Assembly: GCA_017962615.1 (NCBI GenBank)
Contig: JAGCUZ010000017.1
Coordinates: forward strand, 1 to 39,455
Direction: 5' to 3'
DNA length: 39,455 nt
Source: Bacteroidales bacterium
GTDB lineage: Bacteria > Bacteroidota > Bacteroidia > Bacteroidales > P3
Position numbers and translations under genes: made by a program. The notes under the pieces were generated by a model. The model was given only the letters and a program-made list of their open reading frames with translations, made no database searches and was not told the DNA's origin. Of the stretch, positions 33,218 through 39,455 are shown piece by piece. Every line of letters starts with the position of its first letter. The first letter of the stretch is position 1.

Positions 33218-33835
33218 TTACATGTATGAGTTGTACCTGCCGTATTTGCGGCGCCAGAAGAGCATTATAATCAGTCCCGTCAGCATGCCGCCGAGGTGGG
33301 CGAAATGGGCAATGCCGTCGCCGCTGCGCATGATGCCGTCGAAGAGCTCGATGGCGGCGTAGCCTATCACGAACCACTTGGCCTTGATGGGAAAGAGGAA
33401 GTAGAGGTAGATGCGCTGCTCGGGGAAAGTCATGCCGAAGGCAAGCAGTATGCCGTACACCGCACCCGATGCGCCCACCGTGGTGATGCCCAGCAAGGCG
33501 CACACCAGCGCCGCACCGAGGCCGCAGGCAAGGTAATATATCACGAAGCGGGCCGTGCCCCACAGGTTCTCGAGCGTGTAGCCGAACATCCACAGGGCGA
33601 ACATGTTGAACAGTATATGCTCGAAGTTGGCGTGCATGAACATGTAGGTGAAGCACTGCCACCAGTGGAACCACGGCGTCTGCACCGGATAGAGGGCCAA
33701 GTACATGTCGAGGTCAATGCCAACGCCACGCAGGGCATAGCGTGCCAGGAAGAATATTCCGTTTATTATCAGCAGGTTCTTCACCCCCGTAGGGAGCACT
33801 CCGAAACTCTGCGGCGAGTAGTATTGGTTGTTCAT
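33218..33835 (-). CDS. Rhomboid family intramembrane serine protease
   Basis: This 205-aa protein has about six membrane helices. Catalytic Ser123 lies in GASGAVYG and catalytic His180 in HFAHLGG; the WHWWQCFTYMFMHANFEHILFNMFALWMFG region (residues about 56-85) is the typical first part. Rhomboids cut within or near transmembrane segments of other proteins. It heads the rhomboid-rarD-cvpA-dus unit and follows mutL on the same strand, separated by a repeat-filled spacer. Confidence 0.93.
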   Translation of the reverse strand: MNNQYYSPQSFGVLPTGVKNLLIINGIFFLARYALRGVGIDLDMYLALYPVQTPWFHWWQCFTYMFMHANFEHILFNMFALWMFGYTLENLWGTARFVIYYLACGLGAALVCALLGITTVGASGAVYGILLAFGMTFPEQRIYLYFLFPIKAKWFVIGYAAIELFDGIMRSGDGIAHFAHLGGMLTGLIIMLFWRRKYGRYNSYM

Positions 33836-33847
33836 TTATGTTAATCT

Positions 33848-34009
33848 GTTGATATGTTTAATGTTGATATGTTATGTGCGCCAGCATCTATAGTCTCTAT
33901 CGCATATATCATCTTATATCGTATCTATAACCTTTTCAACCGCGCCAGCCACTTAAACCTTAGAACTAATAACTTAAAACTATAATTGCGTCAGCCACTT
34001 AAAACTTAA
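33848..34009. repeat. Composite array with three caps
   Basis: In order: GTTGATAT octamers (33848-33870); cap variant GCGCCAGC (33878-33885); CTATCGCAT-like nonamers, degenerate (33886-33931); cap variant GCGCCAGCCA (33942-33951); CTTANAA heptamers (33952-33987); cap GCGTCAGCCA (33988-33997); CTTAAAACTTAA (33998-34009). Then 34010-34020 carries TGCCGAAGGCT, also found at the end of the gene at 16342-16752. Confidence 0.9.
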
Positions 34010-34065
34010 TGCCGAAGGCTGTGAACACCGCTGAATAAAAACATGGGAAGTGAACAACTAACAAC

Positions 34066-36021
34066 TTAAAACTTATTATTGAATCTCCCGTCTATATCCT
34101 CGCGGCGTATCACCGTGATGGTGCGCTTGCCCGAGGGCGATATGTTGGGCACCTGGCAGCTGAAGAGGTCGGCAATAATCTGCTGCATCTCTTCGGGTTG
34201 CAGCGGCTGACCCGCCTTCACCGCCGAATGGCGTGCAAGGGTGAGGCACAGCGTGCGACTCTTGTCGCTGAACTTCTGCAACATGGCGCTTTTATAGTTA
34301 ATGATAAGCTGGTTGAAGAGCGCCTGCAGGTCGTTGTCGTCGAGGTTCGAGGGGGTCGCCGACACCACGAAGGTGTTGGTCCCCAGCACGTCGACGACGA
34401 AGCCCTGTGTGGCGAGTTGCGGCATCAGCTCTTTGAAGAGCTCCGAGTCGGCGGGCGAGAAGGTGCAGTTGACCGGGAAGAGCAGCTGCTGCGACACCAC
34501 CTGCTGCCTCTGCGCCATGAGCCGCTCAAAGAGTATGCGCTCGTGGGCATACTGCTGATGCACCACGAGGATGCCCGACTTTATGGTGCTGACGATATAG
34601 CAGCGTGCAAACTGAAAGGGCACGGGCGACACGTTGTCGCCTGCGTCGTCGCCGTCGTCGAAGGCCGAATCAAAGCCCAAGGAGCTTCTCCTCTCCGCTT
34701 CCGCTTCGCCGTCGCCGGTTCCCCGCTCCGCTGTCGGTGCTGTGGTTGCCGACATTGCTGGGGCTTCATCCTCTGGATGTTTCTCACTATCGAGAGGGCC
34801 GCCGGCTCTTTCTTCATCCGGCGTGATGGCGTTGAAGAAGTTGTTCCAAGGCGCAGCCGACGACACGCCTCCACCTCTATCGCTGTTGCCCCCCGCTGCG
34901 CGGCCGCTGCTGCCTGAGAAGGGGTTGTACGTGGGGTCAAGCCTCACCATGGGGGCCACGGGCAGCTGACCCTCCTTCAGCGGCGTGAAGTCGATACCCT
35001 GGGCGGGGTTGAACTCTATCTCGGTGGCCAGCGAGAACTGGCCCAAGGCCTTTCGCGTGGCAGCACGCAGTATGGCGAAGAGCACCTGGTCGTCCGCAAA
35101 CTTCACCTCGGTCTTTGTTGGGTGGATGTTCACGTCGATGCGGTCGGGCGGCACCTCCAGCGCCACGAAGTACGAAGGGTAGTAGTGGTCGGGTATCATC
35201 TGGTCGTAGGCCCTCTCTATGGCCGCGCTCAGCGCCGCGTTGCGTATGTAGCGGTTGTTCACGAAGAGGTACTGCTCGCCGCGCGTCTTGCGGGCATTCT
35301 CGGGCTTCGACACGTAGCCGCGGAGCCTCACCACGTCGGTCGCCTCCTCTATGGGGTACATGCGTTCGTTGCAGGCCTTGCCGAACAGGTTCGACACCCT
35401 TAGCGCCATGTTGCCGGGCTTCAGCTCGTAGAGGGGACGGTCGTTGTGGTACAGCGAGAACTCTATGTCGTGGTTGATGATGGCCACACGGCGGAATACC
35501 TCTTCGATATGCGACAGCTCTACGCTGTCTTTCTTGAGGAAGTTGCGACGGGCCGGCACGTTGAAGAAGAGGTTCTTCACCGCTATCGACGTGCCTATGG
35601 GGCACGAGCAGGGCTCCTGCTGCTTCACCGCCGAGCCCTCAATCACCACGCGCGTGCCCAGCTCGTTGTCGTGCAGGCGTGTCTTCAGCTCCACCTGCGC
35701 TATGGCGGCTATCGACGGCAGTGCCTCGCCGCGAAAGCCCATGGTACGTATGGCGAAGAGGTCGTTCGAGGCGTGTATCTTCGACGTGGCATGACGCTCG
35801 AAGCACAGGCGGGCGTCGGTGTCGCTCATTCCGCAGCCGTTGTCGATAACCTGTATAAGGGTGCGGCCTGCGTCGCGCAGTATCAGCTGAATCCTCGTGG
35901 CACCCGCGTCGATGGCGTTCTCAAGCAGCTCCTTCACGGCCCCGGCAGGGCGGTCCACCACCTCGCCTGCGGCTATCTGGTTGGCTATGGCATCGGGTAA
36001 TATACTGATTATGTCCGACAT
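34066..36021 (-). CDS. mutL: DNA mismatch repair protein MutL
   Basis: This 651-aa protein has the GHKL ATPase domain: LPDAIANQIAAGEVVDRPAGAVKEL, LLENAIDAGAT, DNGCGM, TMGFRGEALPSIAA; then the transducer domain (DVNIHPTKTEVKF), an acidic Gly/Ser-rich linker (residues about 375-465) and a C-terminal dimerisation domain. The place of the endonuclease motif DQHA(X)2E(X)4E reads HQQYAHERILFE (His488 for Asp, Gln490 for His), so metal binding may be lost. ATG 36021 (MSDIISILPD) is the usual start and lies about 25 nt from a predicted transcription start. The last codons (NNKF-stop) fall in a CTTAAAA-type repeat. Confidence 0.96.
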   Translation of the reverse strand: MSDIISILPDAIANQIAAGEVVDRPAGAVKELLENAIDAGATRIQLILRDAGRTLIQVIDNGCGMSDTDARLCFERHATSKIHASNDLFAIRTMGFRGEALPSIAAIAQVELKTRLHDNELGTRVVIEGSAVKQQEPCSCPIGTSIAVKNLFFNVPARRNFLKKDSVELSHIEEVFRRVAIINHDIEFSLYHNDRPLYELKPGNMALRVSNLFGKACNERMYPIEEATDVVRLRGYVSKPENARKTRGEQYLFVNNRYIRNAALSAAIERAYDQMIPDHYYPSYFVALEVPPDRIDVNIHPTKTEVKFADDQVLFAILRAATRKALGQFSLATEIEFNPAQGIDFTPLKEGQLPVAPMVRLDPTYNPFSGSSGRAAGGNSDRGGGVSSAAPWNNFFNAITPDEERAGGPLDSEKHPEDEAPAMSATTAPTAERGTGDGEAEAERRSSLGFDSAFDDGDDAGDNVSPVPFQFARCYIVSTIKSGILVVHQQYAHERILFERLMAQRQQVVSQQLLFPVNCTFSPADSELFKELMPQLATQGFVVDVLGTNTFVVSATPSNLDDNDLQALFNQLIINYKSAMLQKFSDKSRTLCLTLARHSAVKAGQPLQPEEMQQIIADLFSCQVPNISPSGKRTITVIRREDIDGRFNNKF

Positions 36022-36052
36022 ATTATGGAGTGTCAATTATTGGTTCAACATG

Positions 36053-36083
36053 CAAAATTACGTCTTTTACTTCGTTTGGCAAA
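36053..36083 (-). promoter_or_regulatory. Consensus promoter of mutL
   Basis: On the minus strand: TTTG (36083-36080), 19 nt, TAATTTTG (36060-36053). Transcription would start near 36046. This supports the ATG at 36021. Confidence 0.75.
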
Positions 36084-36117
36084 ATCTTTTTATAAACACC
36101 CGCGCGCACCCATGCCC

Positions 36118-37041
36118 TCACCTGCACGCAGGCATGCGGCAGGCCTCCGGCACATGCGCCGCCTGATACCGCTTGCCGCCCTCGAAAGCGTTCACCGGCA
36201 GGTTCACAACGCTGTCAACCCGCAGGTAGCCGTCGTTGTTGCGGCAGCGCGCGGCACGCAGGTGGTCGGGCACGAAGTAGCGCGCCTCTCCCCCACCCTT
36301 CGCCGGACGGTAGAACACGTTGCACACCTTCTCCCACAACGAATGTCCGCGCCCCTCCTCGTCGGGCAGCCAGCCCAACTGCTTGAGGTTGGATATCATC
36401 CTGTTAAGCTCGTAGCCGCGGCCGCACCACGCAAGGCGTGCCTGCGGCATGTTGCCGAAGCCCAGAGCCTGCGGCAGACGTGCCGCGTCGGCGGCACCGA
36501 GCAAGCCGTTGCGCAGCAGGCCGTCGGCCATCGACCGCAGCACCTCGGGCTGCCGTTCGTACATGTAAACCGCTTTGCTGGTGGGCGTTATACGCAAAAG
36601 CGGGTCTCTGTCGGTCGGCGGAGCCGAAAAAGCGCCGTCATCAGTGCCCGCCGCCACCGCCTCGCGCGGCATTGCGACAACTGTTGTGTTTTTTTCGCGC
36701 CTTGCACTTTGCGGCAGCCACGGCACCAGCAGGCTGCGCCGCTGACGCAACGACGCCTGGCGCTCCAGCAGATCGGCAATGCGCTGGGCAGCGGCGATAA
36801 GCGCCTCGGCACCCTCGCACGACGGCGCCATCGACGCCGCCTCTACCAGCAGCACATGCTGCACCCACACCGGATAGGCCATACCCTCCAAGGCTGTAAG
36901 TATCGCGTCGGCATCGGCCCTGCTGCTGAACAGCATGAAGCACGCGCCGCTCTGCTTCACCGTGCACTCCACCGACAGTCCTCCCGCCTCCCTTCGGCAG
37001 GTAACCGTCTGCACCACGGGTATGGAACTCCTCGACGCCAC
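36118..37041 (-). CDS. Hypothetical protein, 307 aa
   Basis: I do not recognise this protein. It is soluble, GC-rich in coding and basic. The first 110 residues look alpha/beta with a helical stretch (GAEALIAAAQRIADLLERQASLRQR); a low-complexity linker lies at about 118-145; the C-terminal part (150-300) is helical with LRSMADGLLRNGLLGAADAARLP, GRGYELNRMISNLKQLGWLP and VFYRPAKGGGEARYFVPDHLR, a pattern that may be a winged-helix-like or nucleic-acid-associated module. Start is GTG 37041, just after a good promoter. It is divergent from a small HTH gene. Confidence 0.65.
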   Translation of the reverse strand: MASRSSIPVVQTVTCRREAGGLSVECTVKQSGACFMLFSSRADADAILTALEGMAYPVWVQHVLLVEAASMAPSCEGAEALIAAAQRIADLLERQASLRQRRSLLVPWLPQSARREKNTTVVAMPREAVAAGTDDGAFSAPPTDRDPLLRITPTSKAVYMYERQPEVLRSMADGLLRNGLLGAADAARLPQALGFGNMPQARLAWCGRGYELNRMISNLKQLGWLPDEEGRGHSLWEKVCNVFYRPAKGGGEARYFVPDHLRAARCRNNDGYLRVDSVVNLPVNAFEGGKRYQAAHVPEACRMPACR

Positions 37042-37084
37042 TGCGTATGTGTTTTTGCCCTGTTTTTTCGATACTTACGGTTTG

Positions 37085-37114
37085 CAAAGTTACGAAAAAA
37101 TACCGATATGCAAA
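37085..37114 (-). promoter_or_regulatory. Promoter of the 307-aa protein gene
   Basis: On the minus strand: TTTG (37114-37111), 18 nt, TAACTTTG (37092-37085). Transcription would start near 37078, 37 nt before the GTG. Confidence 0.65.
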
Positions 37115-37116
37115 CG

Positions 37117-37146
37117 AAAAAAAACAGCGGTTTTGCAAACCGCTGT
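37117..37146 (-). terminator. Intrinsic terminator insulating the divergent promoters
   Basis: Ten-bp stem ACAGCGGTTT/AAACCGCTGT with a 3-nt loop (37124-37146), followed on the minus strand by a run of T (complement of 37117-37123). It ends minus-strand transcripts just before the -33 box at 37114. Confidence 0.75.
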
Positions 37147-37222
37147 GTATGAAACACTACGGTTTGCACACCATTGCAAAACCGTTGTGCTTTTTCTCCT
37201 CCCGCCACTCGTCGGCACTCCA

Positions 37223-37230
37223 TATCTTTG
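37223..37230 (+). promoter_or_regulatory. Promoter -7 box of HTH gene
   Basis: TATCTTTG, ideal box, 20 nt before ATG 37250. No TTTG at the expected -33 place. Confidence 0.6.
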
Positions 37231-37249
37231 CCTCAAAAAACAACACAAA

Positions 37250-37483
37250 ATGGCATCACAACAACCACCGACAGCCACCGAATGGCTCGACACCTTCGAC
37301 GTAATGAAGCTGCTCAAGTGCAGCCGTCCAACAATCCTTGCGTTGCGTCGGCGCGGCCTGCTCCGCGCCCACTGCTTCCCCGGGGGCAACAGGGTCTACT
37401 TCGACCGAGCCGAAATCGACAGCATACTGCGCCAAAACGTGGTCATGGAAAACGGCAAAGTCGACAACACCTATCGTGCATGA
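37250..37483 (+). CDS. Excisionase/MerR-like helix-turn-helix protein
   Basis: This 77-aa protein carries one HTH_17-type DNA-binding domain (residues about 12-60: LDTFDVMKLLKCSRPTILALRRRG, then GGNRVYFDRAEIDSIL). Such proteins act as excisionases or small regulators. No integrase with which it could pair is adjacent. ATG 37250 was chosen because it follows the -7 box by 20 nt; the frame is open upstream but overlaps the divergent gene. Confidence 0.8.
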   Translation: MASQQPPTATEWLDTFDVMKLLKCSRPTILALRRRGLLRAHCFPGGNRVYFDRAEIDSILRQNVVMENGKVDNTYRA

Positions 37484-37929
37484 CCCCGTTTCCCGTACTG
37501 TTTGGAGTCGGTTGTAGTATGCCAGACGGTGGGAAAATATCGCTATGGGATAGTAGGCGTGGCGTTTTCATAGAACTCCGGAGAAAACGGAAGGGTAAAA
37601 CTGCATGTTTTCGTTCAGTCTTTATGTCGTAGGGGCGTCCTCAGAAGTGATTCTTTAAGCGTTAAATCAACTTTCGGGCTCCTTTTCTTCTTCTTTCTCG
37701 CTTATATTATGTCAAATCCCCAAATATTACAACACGAAAAGATAGAGCAACTGTCACTAATGAATATATGATAATTACATATCCTTTTTTCGCCGGTTTC
37801 TTTCTCCTTTATATGTTTCCTTCAATTGTGCCAACTTCGTTTCATTAAATCTAAACATGTTAATAGTTACCAAAGGGATGCAACAGAATATTAGAATGAA
37901 AAAGTAGTCACATGCATTGCGCGCCTTGG
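37484..37929. other. Intergenic region, nothing recognised
   Basis: About 450 bp, increasingly AT-rich to the right. I see no RNA gene, no clear terminator and no ORF that I would support. A 67-codon minus-strand frame (37775-37978) overlaps the next gene in another frame and has no family signature. Confidence 0.5.
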
Positions 37930-39072
37930 TCAATGGAGATGCCTGAAATTCAGGAACCCGTTGTTGGGCTTGTCCCACTGCTCGGTGCCGTCGTATATCA
38001 CCTGCGTGGAAAGCACATCGTCGCCATAGACCGTTCGCAGATAGTCTAATGTGCGGAAGAAGTCGGCATGATATGCTGTTGCCGACTTTATTTCATAGGC
38101 CATGAGCTTGCCCTTCTCCTCCATCAGCAAGTCGACTTCGCGCTTCGACTTGTCCTTATAGAAGAATAGGTTGCTTTCCTGTCCGTTGTTGTAGAGGTGT
38201 TTGAGTGCGTCGACAACAACCATATTCTCGAACAGTGCGCCGCGCAGAGGGGAGTTGGCCACGTCGGCTTCGCTTCCCAACCCAAGCAGGTAGCATGCCA
38301 GACCGACATCATGGAAATAGAGCTTTGGCGTTTTTGACAGCCGTTTGCCCACATTACGGTAATAGGGCGGGAGCAGAAAGACAACGTAAGAGGCTTCCAA
38401 GACGCTGAGCCATGCTTGGATGGTTTTCAGCGACACGCCGACCTCGTCGGCAAGGTTGCTGGCAACAAACTCGTTGCCTACGCGTGTGGCACATATACGC
38501 ACAAACTTGCGGAAAAGGTTCATATCCTTTATGTTGACTATCTGCTGCACATCACGCTGCACGTATGTGCTGAAATAGCTGTCGTATACTACTGTCGCGG
38601 GACGCCCCTTGCCCCATACTGCAGGATAGAAGCCGTTGTGTATCAAGGCGTCGGTGGACATGTTGTCGGCCGACGATATCTCTGCTATGGATAACGGCAA
38701 GAGGCGAAGCAAGGCGACTCTGCCTGCAAGCGACTGGCTGATATTCTGCATCATCAGCCAGTTGCTGCTGCCCGACAGGACATAGCGGCGTGTGTCGTCC
38801 TCGTCGGTCGATATCTGCAATGCCGAAAACAGCTCAGGCAGACGGTGTGCCTCGTCGATAACCAACCCTTTGGTGTGGCTCTGAAGATAGCCTTTTATGT
38901 CCTGCCGCACCATCTCGCGGCTCTCCTCGTCTTCAAGATTCACATAGTCATAATCCTCAAAGGTCATCTGGCATAACGTTGTTTTTCCCGACTGCCGAGG
39001 ACCTGTGACCGAAATGATTGGGAACCATTTGGTGTATTCCTGTAACTTTTTTTCTAATATTCTCTTATACAT
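37930..39072 (-). CDS. AAA family ATPase with DUF4143 domain
   Basis: This 380-aa protein has an N-terminal AAA_14-type ATPase: Walker A GPRQSGKTT (Lys30), Walker B GLVIDEAHR (69-77), sensor-like LSGSSNWLMM. The C-terminal DUF4143 domain (from about 190) includes a winged-helix-like segment (LADEVGVSLKTIQAWLSVLE), LYFHDVGLACYLLGL, and the REVDLLMEEKGKLMAYEIKSA motif, a PD-(D/E)xK-nuclease-like fold. The family is widely multiplied in Bacteroidales genomes and its role is unclear. ATG 39072 (MYKRILEKK) is the family-typical start; an in-frame ATG at 39114 lies upstream of the predicted transcription start. Confidence 0.9.
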   Translation of the reverse strand: MYKRILEKKLQEYTKWFPIISVTGPRQSGKTTLCQMTFEDYDYVNLEDEESREMVRQDIKGYLQSHTKGLVIDEAHRLPELFSALQISTDEDDTRRYVLSGSSNWLMMQNISQSLAGRVALLRLLPLSIAEISSADNMSTDALIHNGFYPAVWGKGRPATVVYDSYFSTYVQRDVQQIVNIKDMNLFRKFVRICATRVGNEFVASNLADEVGVSLKTIQAWLSVLEASYVVFLLPPYYRNVGKRLSKTPKLYFHDVGLACYLLGLGSEADVANSPLRGALFENMVVVDALKHLYNNGQESNLFFYKDKSKREVDLLMEEKGKLMAYEIKSATAYHADFFRTLDYLRTVYGDDVLSTQVIYDGTEQWDKPNNGFLNFRHLH

Positions 39073-39078
39073 AGCTTG

Positions 39079-39107
39079 GCCAAATATGGAATTCAACTCC
39101 AAATTTG
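39079..39107. promoter_or_regulatory. Inverted repeat over the AAA gene transcription start
   Basis: CAAATATGGA and TCCAAATTTG (9 of 10 bases pair) flank ATTCAAC at 39081-39107. It covers the predicted transcription start and 5' leader, ending 9 nt before the ATG at 39072. It may be an operator or an mRNA hairpin. A second copy is at 39246-39274. Confidence 0.7.
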
Positions 39108-39111
39108 ACTG

Positions 39112-39119
39112 CAAAAATA
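39112..39119 (-). promoter_or_regulatory. Promoter -7 box of AAA ATPase gene
   Basis: Reads TATTTTTG on the minus strand. About 20 nt upstream is TAGTCTCCGG, which resembles the TAGTCGGAG repeats at 26692-26772. Confidence 0.6.
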
Positions 39120-39245
39120 CGCATTTTTTTATAACCGGAGACTATTTTGGGCATTTTTATTGCTTTTTTGCGACATAAACAGACTATAACTGGCTTAATT
39201 TGCCACTTATAAGCATCTTTATATCACTATATTAATACCACATTA

Positions 39246-39274
39246 GCCAAATATGGAATTCAACTCCAGATTTG
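39246..39274. repeat. Second copy of the AAA-gene inverted repeat
   Basis: 28 of 29 bases match 39079-39107, 167 bp away in the same orientation. It could be a second operator site or mark an old insertion or deletion boundary. Confidence 0.8.
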
Positions 39275-39325
39275 GACAAATTTTGAACCTTGTTGAGGGT
39301 TTTGATGGTGGATTAGGGGGCTGTG

Positions 39326-39455
39326 TCAGCGTTTTTTGTAGTGGGGGTGGTAGGTCTCGATGGTCTGCCGGAGGTACTGGCGCGACAGGTGCGTGTAGAT
39401 CTCTGTTGTGGTTATGCTTGCATGACCCAGCATCTCCTGCACAGAACGCAGGTCG
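39326..39455 (-). CDS. xerD: Tyrosine recombinase, XerD-type, C-terminal end (partial)
   Basis: The last 42 codons of a gene that continues beyond the window. The translation contains [23 protein letters not shown], in which LGH supplies the second catalytic His region and IYTH holds the nucleophilic Tyr, and ends [13 protein letters not shown]. This is the C-terminus of XerC/XerD recombinases that resolve chromosome dimers; the YHP ending favours XerD. An integrase of a mobile element cannot be ruled out from so short a piece. Confidence 0.85.
   Translation of the reverse strand, partial: DLRSVQEMLGHASITTTEIYTHLSRQYLRQTIETYHPHYKKR

Noticed and set aside
36025-37152. 375-codon plus-strand ORF opposite the 307-aa gene
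   Set aside because: Both strands lack a recognised family, but the minus frame has a good promoter and a more protein-like composition; the plus frame is Arg/His-rich and overlaps the mutL promoter.
37775-37978. 67-codon minus-strand ORF overlapping the AAA gene 3' end
   Set aside because: It overlaps a well-supported gene in another frame and its composition looks random.

Overview
The window reads as a chromosomal segment of a member of the Bacteroidota, most likely order Bacteroidales. The evidence is: a C10 protease carrying a type IX secretion sorting tail; a DUF5723-type outer-membrane protein; MutL, YgiQ, Der and TopA of Bacteroidota type; several promoters of the Bacteroidota form (TTTG, about 20 nt, TAnnTTTG); many lipoproteins; and frequent GTG/TTG starts. 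Coding DNA is GC-rich, whereas intergenic DNA and the block at 25.6-28.6 kb are AT-rich. No rRNA, tRNA, CRISPR array or insertion sequence was recognised. The two ends hold a minisatellite (left) and the C-terminus of a XerD-type recombinase (right).

Layout. 0-0.5 kb: tandem repeat and a large hairpin element. 0.5-2.3 kb: two overlapping lipoprotein genes (DUF4810-like and DUF799/GNA1162-like). 2.3-3.4 kb: ComB-like phosphatase on the minus strand and a small orphan ORF. 3.5-6.6 kb: secreted C10 protease and an ABC exporter. 7.0-13.5 kb: topA, a TPR protein, and an in-frame fusion of a cytosolic-type deaminase with a lipoprotein-type oligopeptide-binding protein. 13.5-16.8 kb: envelope lipoprotein, DUF5723 beta-barrel protein, small lipoprotein. 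16.8-22 kb: der, Hsp15-like gene, GltS-like transporter, pyrB, pyrI, membrane protein. 22-24 kb: ygiQ (minus). 24.1-25.6 kb: thioredoxin-fold protein. 25.6-28.6 kb: AT-rich accessory block with a small secreted protein, gene-tail remnants, operator-like repeats, a lipoprotein gene broken by one in-frame TGA, a candidate small RNA and the second hairpin-element copy. 28.6-36 kb (all minus): S9 peptidase, dihydrouridine synthase, CvpA, RarD-like, rhomboid, mutL. 36-39.5 kb: unknown gene, HTH protein, AAA/DUF4143 ATPase, xerD end.

The most unusual signals are: (1) the deaminase/substrate-binding-protein fusion at 10577-13453; (2) a modular family of intergenic microsatellites with 7-, 7-, 8- and 9-nt units, joined by a recurring GCGTCAGCCA cap, which abut start codons and even encode the last codons of mutL and dus; (3) a 112-bp hairpin element present at both 71-182 and 28223-28334; (4) a single TGA where the protein family normally has Trp; (5) a consensus promoter firing into a structured, non-coding stretch near 27.97 kb; and (6) operator-like repeats beside AAA/DUF4143-type promoters. 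All family assignments were made by reading motifs; no database search was run.
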